Below, piece after piece: positions 1-8,045 of a DNA stretch of 11,981 nt. The stretch spans positions 1 through 11,981 of the forward strand of contig DATMLO010000035.1 of NCBI GenBank assembly GCA_035570495.1. The letters run 5' to 3'. The notes below the pieces were generated by a model. It ran no database searches and was not told the origin of the DNA. It saw only the letters and a list, made by a program, of their open reading frames with translations. Within the stretch, counting starts at the first letter, position 1, and every line of letters begins with the position of its first letter. Both the position numbers and the translations under genes were made by a program. The DNA is from DATARH01 sp035570495. Lineage in GTDB: Bacteria; Pseudomonadota; Alphaproteobacteria; ATCC43930; CGMCC-115725.

Positions 1-22
1 GCAAAGGGAACAGGAGGAAATC

Positions 23-1264
23 ATGCATGTGATGTACTTCACCGAGCAGCCGATGTCCGCCTACCCCGCCGATATCGGGCTGGAGGCCGGCCATACCGCG
101 CTGATGTTCTCGAACAAGCACTTCGACCCTGTGGCCGGCAGTGAGCTCTATAACCGCTATCTCGAGCATTACATCTATGCCGAGGAGCAGGGCGTCGAAG
201 GCTTCATGCTCAACGAGCATCACAATGCGCCATTCTGCATGCAGGCCAAGTGCAACGTCTTCGCCTCGATCCTCGCCGCGGTCACGAAGAAGGCGAAGAT
301 CGTCCTGCTCGGCAACCCGCTGCCGCTGGCCGAGAACCCGGTCCGCCTCGCCGAAGAGCTGGCGATGATCGACATGATCTCGAAGGGCCGGCTGGTGTCG
401 GGCTTTGTGCGCGGCGGCGGGCAGGAACAGCTCGCGACCGGCGTCAACCCGGCTTTCAACCGTGAGCGCTTCGAGGAGGCGCACGACCTCGTCGTCGCGG
501 CGTGGAGCCGTCAGGGCCCGTTCCGCTGGGAGGGCGCGCATTATCAGCACCGCGTGGTCAACCCGTGGGCGGTGCCGCTGCAAAAGCCCTATCCGCGCGT
601 CTGGATCCCCGGCGTTTTGAGCCAGGAGACGATCATCTGGGCGGCGAAGCAGCGCTATCCCTATATCGCGCTCAACACCTCGATCGAGGCGACCAAGAAA
701 ATCTGGGAGCTCTACGACAAGGTCGCGCTCGAGACCGGCTATGAGTCGGGCCCGGAAAACCGCGGCTACCTGCAGCAGATTCACGTTTCGGACAGCGAAG
801 AAAAGGCCGAGAGGAACGCGCGCCAGTTCCTCTGGATGCAGGGCGAGTTCACCGGCCTCGCGCACCCCGTCTGGGCCAACCCGTCAGGCTATTTTTCGCC
901 GACACTGCGCCGCAACTTTGTCGAGTTCGCGGTCGGCCGGGCCGAGAACCCACGCGGCCGGCCGACCTTCGAGCAGCAGGTCGCCGACGGCCGCGTGTTG
1001 TTCGGCACGCCAAAGACCGTCATTCCCAAAATCCGCCGCGTGCTTGAAGAGACCCGCCCGTCGATCTACGGCATTTGGGGCAATGACGGCTCGGTCAGCG
1101 ACGCTGATGCGCGCACTTGCATCCGGCTCCTTGGTCAAGAGGTCATGCCGGCGATGCGCGAGATCGGCAAAGAATTGGGCCTTAAAGACCCGTTCGAGCT
1201 CAACGCGCCGGTGCACCTCAAATACGCGACCGACGTCAAGCGCATGCCGCAAGCGGCGGAGTAA
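23..1264 (+). CDS. LLM-class (luciferase-like) flavin-dependent monooxygenase
   Basis: This 413-residue protein is predicted to be a cytoplasmic TIM-barrel monooxygenase of the bacterial luciferase family, using reduced FMN and O2 to oxidise an unknown organic substrate. Visible family marks are the LNEHH segment (residues 63-67), the stretch around residues 95-131 with GNPLPL, AEELAMIDMISKGR and GFVRGGG, and a C-terminal FGTPKTVIPKIRR segment (about 337-349), where family members carry a G-[ST]-P motif before the last helices. The length fits the longer LLM oxidoreductases. The start at 23 is supported by a strong AGGAGG ribosome-binding site at 12-17. No flavin reductase lies beside it, so reduced flavin would have to come from elsewhere. 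It converges on the acyl-CoA dehydrogenase gene across a gap with hairpins. Family assignment is firm; the substrate cannot be read from the sequence. Confidence 0.9.
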   Translation: MHVMYFTEQPMSAYPADIGLEAGHTALMFSNKHFDPVAGSELYNRYLEHYIYAEEQGVEGFMLNEHHNAPFCMQAKCNVFASILAAVTKKAKIVLLGNPLPLAENPVRLAEELAMIDMISKGRLVSGFVRGGGQEQLATGVNPAFNRERFEEAHDLVVAAWSRQGPFRWEGAHYQHRVVNPWAVPLQKPYPRVWIPGVLSQETIIWAAKQRYPYIALNTSIEATKKIWELYDKVALETGYESGPENRGYLQQIHVSDSEEKAERNARQFLWMQGEFTGLAHPVWANPSGYFSPTLRRNFVEFAVGRAENPRGRPTFEQQVADGRVLFGTPKTVIPKIRRVLEETRPSIYGIWGNDGSVSDADARTCIRLLGQEVMPAMREIGKELGLKDPFELNAPVHLKYATDVKRMPQAAE

Positions 1265-1280
1265 CCTGTCGCAAACTATG

Positions 1281-1366
1281 GTGTTGTCCCGGCGAAAGCC
1301 GGGACCCGTTTAACCACGGTTCGAGCGACGGGAGCATGGGCCCCGGCCTTCGCCGGGGTGATGCGC
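1281..1366. repeat. Paired inverted REP-like palindromes (BIME-like element)
   Basis: Two hairpins lie in the 117-nt gap between convergent genes. The first (1286-1305) is a perfect 8-bp stem, GTCCCGGC/GCCGGGAC, with a GAAA loop. The second (1341-1358) is a perfect 7-bp stem, CCCCGGC/GCCGGGG, with a CTTC loop. The reverse complement of the second nearly matches the first, so they are inverted copies of one unit separated by 35 nt. That architecture is typical of dispersed alphaproteobacterial REP/BIME elements, though copy number cannot be judged from one window. Neither hairpin is followed by a clear T-run. They could still act as a shared bidirectional transcription or mRNA-decay barrier for the two genes that end here. 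Confidence 0.75.
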
Positions 1367-1381
1367 CAAAGGACATCGCCC

Positions 1382-3103
1382 TTACAGCTGATCCGCGGCG
1401 AACCCTAATACCGTGGCGCCGCCCTTGATCGCCGGCAGGAAACCCGGCGCGGCGGCAAGGATGTGTTCCGCATAAAACCGTGTGGTGGCGAGCTTGGCAT
1501 CGGCGAGCGGGTGGTCGGCCTCGCGTGCGCTGACCGCGACCCGCGCCATCAGATGCCCGCCCATCACCGTGCCGAGCAGGTTGAGATACGGCACGGACCC
1601 GGCGGCGGCGACCGCCTGCTCGGCCTCGACCAGATAGTCGGTCGCCGCTTCGAGTGCGGCGAGCCCGTCGGCGAGCGGCTGGCGCAGCGGCCTGAAGCCG
1701 CCGGTGAGATCGCCGAGGCACGCGCCGATTTCGGCGAAGAGCTCGCGCGCCGCTTCGCCCTTGTCGCGGCCGAGCTTGCGCCCGACCAGGTCGCCCGCCT
1801 GGATACCGTTGGTGCCCTCGTAGATCGCGGCGATCCGCGCGTCGCGCAGATGCTGCGCCGCGCCGGTCTCCTCGATATAGCCCATGCCGCCATGCACCTG
1901 GATGCCGGTCGAGGCGATCTCGATCCCCTTGTCGCTGCACCAGGATTTGACCACCGGGATCAGCAGATCGGCGCGGCGTTGCGCCTTCGGGTCGTCATGC
2001 GCGGCATCGATCGCCGCGGCGGCGCAATAGGCGAGCGCGCGCGCTGCTTCGGTCTGCGCCCGCATCGACAGCAGCATGCGGCGCACATCGGGGTGATGGA
2101 TGATCGGCGGCGTCTCACCGCCGCGCGGCATGCCGATCGGCTGGCCCTGCACCCGTGTGCGGGCATAGGCGAGCGCGGTCTGGTAGGCGCGCTCGGCGAC
2201 CGCCACTCCTTGCACCCCGACCAGCAGCCGCTCGCTGTTCATCATCGTGAACATCGCTTCGAGCCCGCGATGGGCCTCGCCGATACGCCAGCCGATCGCG
2301 CCGCCATCCTCGCCAAACGACAACACGCAGGTCGGCGAGGCGTGGATGCCGAGCTTTTCCTCGAGCCGCAGCGTGCGGACGTCGTTGCGCTGGCTGGGCT
2401 TGGCGCCGGCGTCGAGCAGAAATTTCGGCACGAGAAACAGGCTGATGCCGCGGCTGCCCGGCGGCGCGTCGGGCAACCGCGCCAGCACCATGTGGATCGT
2501 GTTGTCGGTGAAGTCGTGGTCGCCGTAGGTGATAAAGATCTTCTGCCCGGTGATCCGGTAATGCTCTCCCCAACGCGGGTCGCTCGCCGGCACGGCGCGG
2601 GTTCTGAGCGCGCCGAGGTCGGAGCCGGCTTGCGCCTCGGTCAGGTTCATCGTGCCGGTCCACTCGCCCGACACCAGTTTGCCGAGATAGCGCGATTTCT
2701 GCTCGGGCGAGCCGTGCGCGCTCAGCATCTCGATCGCGCCGTGATTGAGCAGTGGGCACAGCGCCCAACCCATGCAGGCCGAGTTCCACATCTCGGTCAG
2801 CGGCGCCGCGAGCGCCTGCGGCAAACCCTGGCCACCGGCTTCGACCGGCGCGCTGAACCCGTTCCAGCCGCCATCGATATAGGTACGATAGGCTTCGCGA
2901 AACCCGGGAGGGGTGCGCACGACGCCGTTTTCGAGGACGCTGCCGACTTCGTCGCCGACGCGGTTAAGCGGCGCCAGCTCGTTCTCGGCGAATTTCGCGG
3001 CCTCGTCGAGCACCGCGTCGGCGATCTCGGCGGCGTCGGGCGAGAGGTTGCCGAGCGTATCGAGCACCAGGCGCATGTCGGCGAGCGGAGCGGCGTAGGT
3101 CAT
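1382..3103 (-). CDS. Acyl-CoA dehydrogenase, DmdC-like long subfamily
   Basis: This 573-residue FAD flavoprotein is predicted to introduce a 2,3-double bond into an acyl-CoA, passing electrons to ETF. The order is N-terminal helical domain, middle beta domain with LTEAQAGSDLG (154-164, flavin/substrate contact), helical C-terminal domain with QVHGGMGYIEE (402-412) and IYEGTNGIQAGDL (427-439), then the extra C-terminal extension of about 120 residues found in the 570-600 aa subfamily that includes 3-methylmercaptopropionyl-CoA dehydrogenase DmdC. Glu429 in YEGTNGIQ is the expected catalytic base. I chose the start at 3103 (MTYAAP) because homologues begin this way and a GGGAA lies just upstream. 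The in-frame ATG at 3145 would add 14 atypical residues. It is the last gene of the minus-strand block, 125 nt after the binding protein. No acyl-CoA ligase or ETF gene is present. The actual acyl substrate is unknown, and DmdC itself is only a relative. Confidence 0.9.
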   Translation of the reverse strand: MTYAAPLADMRLVLDTLGNLSPDAAEIADAVLDEAAKFAENELAPLNRVGDEVGSVLENGVVRTPPGFREAYRTYIDGGWNGFSAPVEAGGQGLPQALAAPLTEMWNSACMGWALCPLLNHGAIEMLSAHGSPEQKSRYLGKLVSGEWTGTMNLTEAQAGSDLGALRTRAVPASDPRWGEHYRITGQKIFITYGDHDFTDNTIHMVLARLPDAPPGSRGISLFLVPKFLLDAGAKPSQRNDVRTLRLEEKLGIHASPTCVLSFGEDGGAIGWRIGEAHRGLEAMFTMMNSERLLVGVQGVAVAERAYQTALAYARTRVQGQPIGMPRGGETPPIIHHPDVRRMLLSMRAQTEAARALAYCAAAAIDAAHDDPKAQRRADLLIPVVKSWCSDKGIEIASTGIQVHGGMGYIEETGAAQHLRDARIAAIYEGTNGIQAGDLVGRKLGRDKGEAARELFAEIGACLGDLTGGFRPLRQPLADGLAALEAATDYLVEAEQAVAAAGSVPYLNLLGTVMGGHLMARVAVSAREADHPLADAKLATTRFYAEHILAAAPGFLPAIKGGATVLGFAADQL

Positions 3104-3228
3104 CGGCAATTCCCGAAACGTGCGGCGGGCAGCATAGCGGATCAAGCCGCTCGCGCCATCGGCCTCGGGGCTACGGCGGCGGCGTCAGCGTGCCGTCGTG
3201 TTCTTCGAGGAAGCTGCAGAGATGCTCG

Positions 3229-4494
3229 CTACTCACCAGCCTTGGCGTAGGGGGCGATCAGTTCGCCGGTCTTGAATTGCGGCGGGTAGAGGATCGACAC
3301 GTGAGAGTCGTCGCGGAACTGCTCGATGTCGTTGGTCTTCAGCCCGTGATACTGCACGAACAGGTTTTGCGGCTTGGTCCACTCGCCGTCCGCGCCGAAG
3401 CTGATCTCGCCGACGATCGTCTTGAACGGGTGGCTGTGGATGTAGTCGGCGAGCTTGTCCTCGTCGAGCCCGCCGGTCTGCTTGATTGCCTCTTCCAGCA
3501 CCTGCATCTCGGCATAGGCGAAAGGCGGCAGGAAATAGCCGAGCGGATCGACGCCCTGCTCCTTGGCGAGCGGTTGGTATTGCTTGAGGAAATCCCAGAT
3601 GCCGGGGAAGTCCATGGTCTTCGCCGGCTCCCAGTTCTCGCCGACGACCACGCCGTTCAACAGCGGCCCGAGCTGGGTGCGGAACGCCGCGGCGGCGGTG
3701 CCGACCATCGTGCCGCCGAGCATCGGCGGCTGGTAGCCGATCTCCTTCACCGCGCGCAGGATGCCGACGGTGTCGGGCGGGTAGGAGGCGACATAGACCA
3801 CGTCTGGATTGGTGGCCTGCACCGCGCGCACGATCGGCGTGTAGTCGACGGTTGTGGGCGGGTACGCCTTGTCGTAGACGATCTGCAGTCCGGCCGCCTT
3901 GACGTTGTCGCGTGCGCCGTCGAGCGCATTGCGGCCGAACTCGGCATCGGCGGTGACCAGGGCGACGGTCTTCGGCTTTGGGTTTTGCGCCATCGCTAGC
4001 TCGAAAAAGCCTTTCGAGAAGGTCGGCTTGGGGTCAGGGCCGAACACCAGCATCGAGAAGTATTTCGGGTAGTGGAACTCGACATTGATGGCGAGCGCGA
4101 ACAAGCCGAAGAACAGCCGGTTCTTCTGCATCACGATCGGCATCGCCGGCGCGACGAGGTTGGTGGCGTAGCTGGAGACGACGAGGTCGACTTTGTCGAC
4201 GTCGAGGAGCTTTGTATAGATGCCGGGCACATTGGCCGGGTTCGACTGGTCGTCGTAAAAGACGAGCTTGACCTGCCGGCCGAGCAGCCCGCCTTTCTTG
4301 TTGACGTTGTCGGCCCAGATCTGGAAGGCCAGAAGCCCCGTCTTGCCGACCGCGGAAAGACCGCCGGTCTGCTCGATGCTGAAGCCGATCGTGATGGGCG
4401 GCTTGTCATCCGCGCGGGCGGCCGAGGCAGCGATCAGCAGCGCCAGAGCGCCAAGCATGGCGGCGAGACGCCGCGTGCCAAGGTTCGTTGTCAT
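3229..4494 (-). CDS. Periplasmic ABC solute-binding protein, branched-chain amino acid (LivK) type
   Basis: This 421-residue protein is a type I periplasmic binding protein (Peripla_BP_6 class), the extracytoplasmic receptor of an HAAT-family ABC importer. A Sec signal peptide covers residues 1-28 (Arg8-Arg9, hydrophobic core about 10-26, predicted cleavage after ARA before DDKPP). The mature start ITIGFSIEQTGG, then GGLLGRQVKLVFYDDQSNP and DVDKVDLVVSSYATN, are characteristic. Members of this family bind amino acids but also aromatic acids, amides and urea, so the ligand is open. A GGGGGAT purine run precedes the ATG. No membrane permease or ATPase gene occurs in the window, making it an orphan receptor here. 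It lies 83 nt downstream of otnC on the same strand, so it may belong to the same transcript. Confidence 0.88.
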   Translation of the reverse strand: MTTNLGTRRLAAMLGALALLIAASAARADDKPPITIGFSIEQTGGLSAVGKTGLLAFQIWADNVNKKGGLLGRQVKLVFYDDQSNPANVPGIYTKLLDVDKVDLVVSSYATNLVAPAMPIVMQKNRLFFGLFALAINVEFHYPKYFSMLVFGPDPKPTFSKGFFELAMAQNPKPKTVALVTADAEFGRNALDGARDNVKAAGLQIVYDKAYPPTTVDYTPIVRAVQATNPDVVYVASYPPDTVGILRAVKEIGYQPPMLGGTMVGTAAAAFRTQLGPLLNGVVVGENWEPAKTMDFPGIWDFLKQYQPLAKEQGVDPLGYFLPPFAYAEMQVLEEAIKQTGGLDEDKLADYIHSHPFKTIVGEISFGADGEWTKPQNLFVQYHGLKTNDIEQFRDDSHVSILYPPQFKTGELIAPYAKAGE

Positions 4495-4577
4495 CCGGGC
4501 ATCCCCCTGTGGCCGGCCGTGCGGGCCGTTCTGTTCTCTGAAGCAATCTATCGGCTGGCGGCCGCGCGCGGCAAGGC

Positions 4578-5198
4578 TCAGCCGAGCAATTCGGTGACCT
4601 GCGCTGGGGTCAGGAAGCGCGTCTTGGCGCCGCGCAGCATCAGATAGAGCTTTGCGGTCTCTTCGAGCTCTTCGACTGCGTTGACCGCCGCGTCGAGGTT
4701 CGACCCCGCCACCACCGGTCCGTGATTGGCGAGCAGCACCGCGTGGTGCTTTGACGCGAAGCCGCGCACCGCCTCGGCGAGCGCCATGTCGCCCGGTTTG
4801 TAATAGGGCACCAGCGGCAGCTTCCCGACGCGCATCACGTAGTAGGCGGTGATCGGCGGCAGCACATCATGCGGGTCAACCTCGGCGAGGCACGACACCG
4901 CGACCGAATGCGTCGAATGCAGATGCACGACCGCGCCGGTGTCGTTGCGCTCCTCGTACATGACGCGGTGCAGAAAGCTTTCCTTGGTCGGCGCGTCGCC
5001 GCCGACCAGCTTCCCGGCATCGTCGAGCTTCGAGAGCCGCGCCGGGTCGAGCCGGCCAAGCGAGGCGTTGGTCGGCGTCATCAGCCAACCATCGTCGACC
5101 CGCACGCTGATATTGCCCGAGGAACCGGCGGTGAGGCCGCGTTCGAAGATCGAGGCGCCGAGCGCGCAGATCGCCTCGCGGGCCTTGGCATCGCTCAT
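4578..5198 (-). CDS. otnC: 3-oxo-tetronate 4-phosphate decarboxylase (class II aldolase family)
   Basis: This 206-residue class II aldolase/adducin-family protein matches the OtnC (E. coli YgbL) pattern throughout. It is predicted to decarboxylate 3-oxo-tetronate 4-phosphate to dihydroxyacetone phosphate in the cytoplasm. Zinc ligands are visible as His92 and His94 (VHLHST) and His159 (LANHGP). The acid/base Glu73 sits in TKESFLH, in the same place as in L-fuculose-1-phosphate aldolase. The YYVMRVGKLPLVPYYKPGD segment (119-137) and VEELEETAKLYL (175-186) are typical of this branch. The start MSDAKARE at 5198 is fixed by an ATGA overlap with the otnK stop (4 nt shared), implying translational coupling. 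The longer in-frame ORF starting at 5309 would lie inside otnK and is rejected. Substrate stereochemistry (D-erythronate versus L-threonate derived) cannot be decided. Confidence 0.88.
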   Translation of the reverse strand: MSDAKAREAICALGASIFERGLTAGSSGNISVRVDDGWLMTPTNASLGRLDPARLSKLDDAGKLVGGDAPTKESFLHRVMYEERNDTGAVVHLHSTHSVAVSCLAEVDPHDVLPPITAYYVMRVGKLPLVPYYKPGDMALAEAVRGFASKHHAVLLANHGPVVAGSNLDAAVNAVEELEETAKLYLMLRGAKTRFLTPAQVTELLG

Positions 5199-6472
5199 TG
5201 CGTGATCTCCTCGAACGCCGTGAAGGCGCGCAGGAAGAAGTCGGGCGCGCCGAAATTGCCGGATTTGAGCGCCAGCGCCAGGGCCGGCTCGCCAAGGCTG
5301 ACCGTCCATGGCACGCCGGGGTCGATCTGCCGGCCGATCCTGAGGCCGGTGACCCCGAGCGCCTGGACGACCGCTCCCGCGGTCTCGCCGCCGGCGACGA
5401 CCAGCCGCCGCACGCCGCGCTCGACGAGGCCGCGCGCGATCTCGGCCATGATGCCCTCGATCAGCGTCCCGGCCGCCTCGCGGCCGAGCTTCGCCTGCAC
5501 TTCGGCGACTTGTTCGGGAGGCGCGGTCGCGGCGATGACGATCGGCGCGTCGCCGAGCTTGTCGCTGGCCCAGGCGAGTGCCTCATCGGCGATCTTGCGT
5601 CCATCCGCGGCCAGCGGGTCGATCTGGAAGACTGGCGCGCGCTCTTTCATGTGCGCGAGCTGCGCCAAGGTCGCCTGGCTGCACGAGCCCGACAGCACTG
5701 CCGCCTTGCCGCCGATCTTCGGCAGCAGGTCGGCGTCGCCGCCATCGCCGATGAGACTGGCGCGGCGGTAATTCTCGGGCAGCCCGAGTGCGATCCCCGA
5801 GCCCCCGGTGATCAGCGCGAAATCCGCCGCCGCCCCGCCAATCGCCTCGAGATCATGGTCGGCGATCGCATCGACGATCGCATGGCGATAGCCGTCGCGC
5901 TTCAGCACGGCAAAGGCTTCGGCGATCGCTGGCGCGCCTTTGGCCACGGTCGCGTGCGGCACGAGCCCAACCTTGCCCTTTGATTGGCGTTGCAGCACGC
6001 GCACCAGCGAGGGGTCGCGCATCGGGGTCAGCGGATGATCCTTCATCCCCGACTCCGACAGGAGCACATCGCCGACAAAGAGATAGCCCTTGAAAATTGA
6101 CCGGCCCAGCGTCGGGAAGGCGGGACAGAACAGCGTGAAATCCGAACCGAGCCCGTCGAGCAGCGCTTCGGCGACCGGTCCGATATTGCCGTCGTCGGTC
6201 GAGTCGAACGTCGAGCAGTATTTGAAGATGATCTGCCGCGCTCCCGCCTGCTTCAACCAGGCGAGCGCCTTGAGGCTCTGCGCGATGGCGTCGCCGACCG
6301 GGATGGTGCGGCTCTTCAGGGCGATCACCACCGCCTCGGCATCTGGGGCAGGAGCGTTGCCGCCGGGCACGTCGATCAACTGGACGGTTTTCATACCGCG
6401 CCGCACGAGCGTGTTACAGAGATCGGTGGCGCCGGTGAAATCGTCGGCGATCGCTCCTAGCACCACGCTCAT
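5195..6472 (-). CDS. otnK: 3-oxo-tetronate kinase (four-carbon acid sugar kinase, former DUF1537)
   Basis: This 425-residue kinase is predicted to phosphorylate 3-oxo-tetronate at O4 with ATP, feeding OtnC. The N-terminal substrate domain shows IADDFTGATD (8-17) and KYCSTFDST followed by GNIGP (84-99), both hallmarks of the OtnK/YgbK group. FCPAFPTLGRSIFKGYLFV (115-133) is also typical. The C-terminal nucleotide-binding domain has SGSCS (261-265) and VVAGGETAGAVVQALGV (358-374). Length matches the family. I chose the ATG at 6472 (MSVVLGAIADD) because the core begins there and AGAGGG precedes it by a few bases. The in-frame ATG at 6529 would add 19 residues with no family support. The gene follows the AGE-like gene by 69 nt and overlaps otnC by 4 nt. 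No ltnD/denD-type dehydrogenase or otnI isomerase is adjacent. Confidence 0.9.
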   Translation of the reverse strand: MSVVLGAIADDFTGATDLCNTLVRRGMKTVQLIDVPGGNAPAPDAEAVVIALKSRTIPVGDAIAQSLKALAWLKQAGARQIIFKYCSTFDSTDDGNIGPVAEALLDGLGSDFTLFCPAFPTLGRSIFKGYLFVGDVLLSESGMKDHPLTPMRDPSLVRVLQRQSKGKVGLVPHATVAKGAPAIAEAFAVLKRDGYRHAIVDAIADHDLEAIGGAAADFALITGGSGIALGLPENYRRASLIGDGGDADLLPKIGGKAAVLSGSCSQATLAQLAHMKERAPVFQIDPLAADGRKIADEALAWASDKLGDAPIVIAATAPPEQVAEVQAKLGREAAGTLIEGIMAEIARGLVERGVRRLVVAGGETAGAVVQALGVTGLRIGRQIDPGVPWTVSLGEPALALALKSGNFGAPDFFLRAFTAFEEITQ

Positions 6473-6541
6473 TCGGCCCTCTCGAAAACCCGCCCCGCCG
6501 AGAGTAACCGTCCGGTGCCCCAGCCGCAAATGAGCGGAGCC

Positions 6542-8023
6542 TCAGTGAATCCCGGTGAAGGTCACTTTGGCCTGGCAGAAGCCCTGCATGTCCGACAGCG
6601 GCGTCTCGGCATGCGATGCGACATGTCCGTCGTAGTAATAGGGCCGTAGGTCAGTCGGTAATTTGCAGCCTTGGAAGGCGTAATAGAGCACGGCCGGTTC
6701 ATCGCGTATGGCGCTCGTGGTGATGTACCCGATCAGCGCCCGCTCCGCGGTGTGGAAGCCGTTCTTCCATAGATGCACCTTGGGCAGACGAGGCGTGAAA
6801 TCGGGCAAGGCCACTTCGTCCCAGACCTCGCCATGGCGCGGGTCGACCATGTGCTTGAGCCAGAAATCATTGGTTTTCGGGATGTAAGCCAACAAATCGG
6901 GCTTGGCGATCCCGAAGGTCAGCGCCGCCTGGTCGAGCTCAGCCGCCATCCACCAGGTGCTCGTGCGGTTGATGTCGTTCGGCGCGGCGCTGCAAGTCGG
7001 CTGCGTCGCCCATGATCCTGTCGCCGGCAAGAACGCGCGCCCGAGGACACCCGGCGCCTTGTCGGTGGTGAATTTGACCAGCGCGTCGTCGTGCAGCACG
7101 CGGCCGGTGAAATAGAGCATCCAATAGGTTTTGATCGTGTGGCCGAAATCGGTGTCGTCGTGGCTAAACACGCAATCGCCGGGCTTGGCTTTCGGGTCGA
7201 GCAGGCCAAGGAACATCGCCGAGCCGGGGTCGTAAAACCGGCCGCGCATGATCTGCGCGATCTGCGCAAGCTCACTACGCCAGCTTTTCTGCTCCGCCGG
7301 CGGCAACAGCGGCGTTAGCAACAGCATGTACGCATTGGCTTGGTCGAGCTGCGATACAAGCTCGGTGCGGTCGGCCTCCCAGCCCTTCAGCGCCTGGCGG
7401 TACAGCCCCAATTTCGGGTCGAAATAGCGCTGCCGGATAAAGCTTTCGATCCGCAGCATCGGTGGCAGCAGTTCCGGATCGCGCGTCAGGTAGTAGTAGA
7501 AGGATAGTCCGACCAGCGAATAGGCGAGGTCCTGGCTGGTCTGGTCGTCCGGGTCGACGACGGGTTTGCCGTCCGACCAGTAGGAGACGACGTCGCCGGT
7601 CGTCTTGTTCACCGCGTTATCGAGGATGTAGCGAACCCCGGCGCGCGCCCATAACAGGTATTTCGGGTCACCGGTGAGGTGATAAGCGACGCTGTAAAGA
7701 TAGACTTGCCGTGAGATCATCCTGACGTATTGCCGGCCGACCGCGCTGCGGATCCAATCGGGCGCGGCGGTGAACTCGGCGCATGGTGCTTGCGGGTTGG
7801 CTAGCGACCCGTCATTGCAGCGGAAGGTCGGGAAACTGCCCACCGGATTACCCAATGCGACCGGCGTCTCCCAGAACGGCAGAATGTCACGCTTCAGCTC
7901 CTGCACCCAGTCCGCTGGAGCGGGCAGGCCGGCAATAGCGGCCGATTTGTCCTGAGCGAATGCTGGATTGGCGAGAACCATCGCCGCGAAAAGAAGACAC
8001 CTTGCCCCACGCGTTATCGACAT
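6542..8023 (-). CDS. Secreted AGE-superfamily-like (alpha/alpha)6-barrel protein
   Basis: This 493-residue exported protein has a signal peptide (residues 1-23, MSITRGARCLLFAAM then predicted cleavage after AFA). The mature part reads like the N-acylglucosamine 2-epimerase / cellobiose epimerase barrel. Supporting segments are RQVYLYSVAYHLTGDPKYL (105-123), DLAYSLVGLSFYYYLTRDPE (165-184), DFGHTIKTYWML (292-303), TSTWWMAAELDQAAL (354-368) and GFHTAERALIGY (422-433). His295 and His424 stand where AGE-family enzymes carry their two catalytic histidines, and the WW...E element resembles the substrate-site helix. The mature chain has six cysteines (69, 81, 284, 344, 453, 483), compatible with disulfides in the periplasm. 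Known AGE epimerases are usually cytoplasmic, so export is unusual. It could instead be an isomerase, glycoside hydrolase or lyase of similar fold. It lies 58 nt after the AraC gene and 69 nt before otnK. The start has a GGGGGG purine run three bases upstream. Confidence 0.65.
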   Translation of the reverse strand: MSITRGARCLLFAAMVLANPAFAQDKSAAIAGLPAPADWVQELKRDILPFWETPVALGNPVGSFPTFRCNDGSLANPQAPCAEFTAAPDWIRSAVGRQYVRMISRQVYLYSVAYHLTGDPKYLLWARAGVRYILDNAVNKTTGDVVSYWSDGKPVVDPDDQTSQDLAYSLVGLSFYYYLTRDPELLPPMLRIESFIRQRYFDPKLGLYRQALKGWEADRTELVSQLDQANAYMLLLTPLLPPAEQKSWRSELAQIAQIMRGRFYDPGSAMFLGLLDPKAKPGDCVFSHDDTDFGHTIKTYWMLYFTGRVLHDDALVKFTTDKAPGVLGRAFLPATGSWATQPTCSAAPNDINRTSTWWMAAELDQAALTFGIAKPDLLAYIPKTNDFWLKHMVDPRHGEVWDEVALPDFTPRLPKVHLWKNGFHTAERALIGYITTSAIRDEPAVLYYAFQGCKLPTDLRPYYYDGHVASHAETPLSDMQGFCQAKVTFTGIH

Positions 8024-8045
8024 TGTCCCCCCTCACACGGCGATT

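Noticed and set aside
3136..3151. AGCGG/CCGCT 5-bp inverted repeat in the gap before the acyl-CoA dehydrogenase gene
   Set aside because: A 5-bp stem without a T-run is expected by chance in DNA of this composition.
3171..3236. A 21-codon minus-strand reading frame with a GTG start overlapping the binding-protein stop
   Set aside because: Its peptide looks mildly coding-like but it is very short, has no distinct ribosome-binding site and no recognisable relative. It could be a gene remnant, but I cannot support it.
1463..3250. A 595-codon plus-strand ORF opposite the acyl-CoA dehydrogenase gene
   Set aside because: It is antisense to a gene with clear family motifs, has Arg/His/Gly/Ala-rich composition typical of GC-rich shadow frames, and shows no recognisable domain.
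3190..3999. Plus-strand 269-codon ORF opposite the binding-protein gene
   Set aside because: A shadow of the minus-strand binding protein, with low-complexity composition and no family resemblance.
5199..5309. N-terminal extension of the otnC ORF back to 5309
   Set aside because: It would lie within otnK, and the family-consistent start at 5198 forms a 4-nt ATGA overlap with the otnK stop.
4869..5983. Long plus-strand ORFs opposite otnC and otnK
   Set aside because: Both are antisense shadows in GC-rich DNA. The minus-strand frames carry the catalytic motifs.
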